NCBI GenBank assembly: GCA_022841365.1
Contig: JALHRP010000014.1
Span: 1-64,000, forward strand
Direction: 5' to 3'
Origin: Chitinophagaceae bacterium
Lineage (GTDB): Bacteria; Bacteroidota; Bacteroidia; Chitinophagales; Chitinophagaceae
Length of the DNA: 64,000 nt
Below are positions 63,279-64,000 of the stretch, one piece after another. Numbering within the stretch: position 1 is the stretch's first letter; every line of letters starts with the position of its first letter. A model generated the notes under the pieces. It saw only the letters and a program-made list of their open reading frames with translations, did no database searches and was not told the origin of the DNA. Made by a program: the position numbers and the translations under genes.

Positions 63279-64000
63279 ATGAATACTGATACAACGAATC
63301 ATACTGCTGCTAAGCCCCCTTCAGGGGGTTTGGTGGTACAAATCGAGATATTTTTAACAGCCATCATGTTTTACACCAGAATTCCCTGTCCGAAATGGGT
63401 TACACATGATCCGGAATATCTAAACAAAGCCACACGCTACTTTCCGTTAATGGGTTGGATTGTTGGCGGCATTTGTGCGTTGGTATACACCGGCACTGAA
63501 TTTTTTCTCGGCGCACCCATTGCTATTTTGTTATCAATGATTGCAGGAATACTTACAACAGGCGCTTTTCATGAAGATGGTTTTGCTGATGTGTGTGATG
63601 CGTTTGGTGGTGGCTGGACCAAAGAAAAAATTCTCGACATCATGAAAGACAGCAGGGTTGGTGCATACGGCGCCATCGGTATTTTTCTGATGTTGCTGTT
63701 GAAGTTTACTGCATTAAGTGCTATTCCGTTTAATCAGATGTGGATGGTTTTACTTGCTGCACATAGTTTTTCCCGATTGTGTGCGGTTCTTTTGATTGCA
63801 ACAAGCCGTTATGTTCGGGAGAATGATGATGCAAAAGCAAAACCATTGGCCAAATCAATAACTGCCTATGAAATTATCCCGGCTGTGTTGTTTGGCTTGG
63901 CGCCATTGCTGTTTTTTCAACGTGTAGAAATGCTGTTTGTGTTGATTCTTCCGGTAGCAGGTACTTTTTTGTTGAGAAGATATTTTCATAAATGGATCGG
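63279..64000 (+). CDS. cobS: adenosylcobinamide-GDP ribazoletransferase CobS, cut by right edge
   Basis: The N-terminal 240 codons of CobS, an integral membrane enzyme joining adenosylcobinamide-GDP with alpha-ribazole. FLTAIMFYTRIPCPKW is the normal first helix region, and GAFHEDGFADVCDAFGGGW and MKDSRVGAYGAIG are the acidic metal-binding and family motifs. Residues 12-18 (KPPSGGL) come from a GC-rich element copy. The ATG at 63279 is the first; a GTG at 63342 after the element is an alternative. The C-terminus lies outside the window. Confidence 0.92.
   Translation, partial: MNTDTTNHTAAKPPSGGLVVQIEIFLTAIMFYTRIPCPKWVTHDPEYLNKATRYFPLMGWIVGGICALVYTGTEFFLGAPIAILLSMIAGILTTGAFHEDGFADVCDAFGGGWTKEKILDIMKDSRVGAYGAIGIFLMLLLKFTALSAIPFNQMWMVLLAAHSFSRLCAVLLIATSRYVRENDDAKAKPLAKSITAYEIIPAVLFGLAPLLFFQRVEMLFVLILPVAGTFLLRRYFHKWI
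63312..63335. repeat. GC-rich palindromic element at the start of cobS
   Basis: AAGCCCCCTTCAGGGGGTTTGGTGG, encoding KPPSGGLV in frame. Same layout as the riboswitch and cobT copies, with CTTCAG in place of CTTTAG. Confidence 0.7.

Noticed and set aside
1-64000. tRNA, rRNA, prophage or IS elements
   Set aside because: I scanned for cloverleaf-like TTCGAATC arms, transposase motifs and integrases and saw none.

Overview
The window looks like a chromosomal segment of a Bacteroidota bacterium, most likely of the Chitinophagaceae type. The signs are a gldKLMN gliding and type IX secretion locus plus a separate gldB, SusC-like TonB receptors, DUF4271, DUF4783 and DUF6089 proteins, promoters of the TAnnTTTG type with weak Shine-Dalgarno sequences, and A/T-rich core genes. 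I see no prophage, integron, IS transposase, CRISPR array, rRNA or tRNA. The placement is inferred from gene content, not from a search.

Layout. 1-7.0 kb: a cut MBL-fold hydrolase, a small YciI-like protein and the minus-strand cell-shape operon mreB-mreC-mreD-mrdA-rodA. 7.2-12.4 kb: purD, then divergent POT and OPT oligopeptide transporters. 12.4-19.4 kb: a GT4 glycosyltransferase, a DUF1800/DUF1501 pair, an AlkB-like monooxygenase, a small barrel protein and an M43 metalloprotease lipoprotein. 19.4-27.6 kb: serS, nadE, gldB, a fatty-acid desaturase, apaG, a YjdI-like Fe-S protein, a SUI1/YciH factor, nadC and a DUF4783 protein. 27.7-36.7 kb, plus strand: gpmI, a coupled unknown gene, a haem-type TonB receptor, an ECF sigma factor with a predicted dual-membrane-spanning anti-sigma partner, a lipoprotein and uvrC. 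36.7-41.8 kb: a candidate small RNA and gldKLMN. 41.9-51 kb: a DUF255 protein, hemD, DUF4271, a BamA/TamA-like protein, divergent hemW, a 37-residue membrane peptide and gpsA. 50.4-56.1 kb: an RND/MacA-type adaptor with TolC, a trans-sulfuration enzyme and an APC permease. 56.2-64 kb: a TonB receptor, a DUF6089 protein, and a cobalamin locus (promoter, B12 riboswitch, btuB-like receptor, CWC protein, cobT, cobS) that runs off the right edge.

How the genes work together. Cell-wall elongation (Mre/RodA/PBP2), NAD supply (nadC, nadE), tetrapyrrole steps (hemD, hemW) and B12 uptake and nucleotide-loop assembly (btuB, cobT, cobS under one riboswitch) form recognisable modules. The signals I would follow first are: the sigma factor paired with a protein predicted to run from the cytoplasm to the outer membrane; a short GC-rich palindromic element found inside the B12 riboswitch, inside cobT and at the start of cobS, with a looser copy upstream of serS; a decayed in-frame copy of the start of hemW just upstream of hemW; an orphan small RNA after uvrC; and a dyad inside the gldK promoter.
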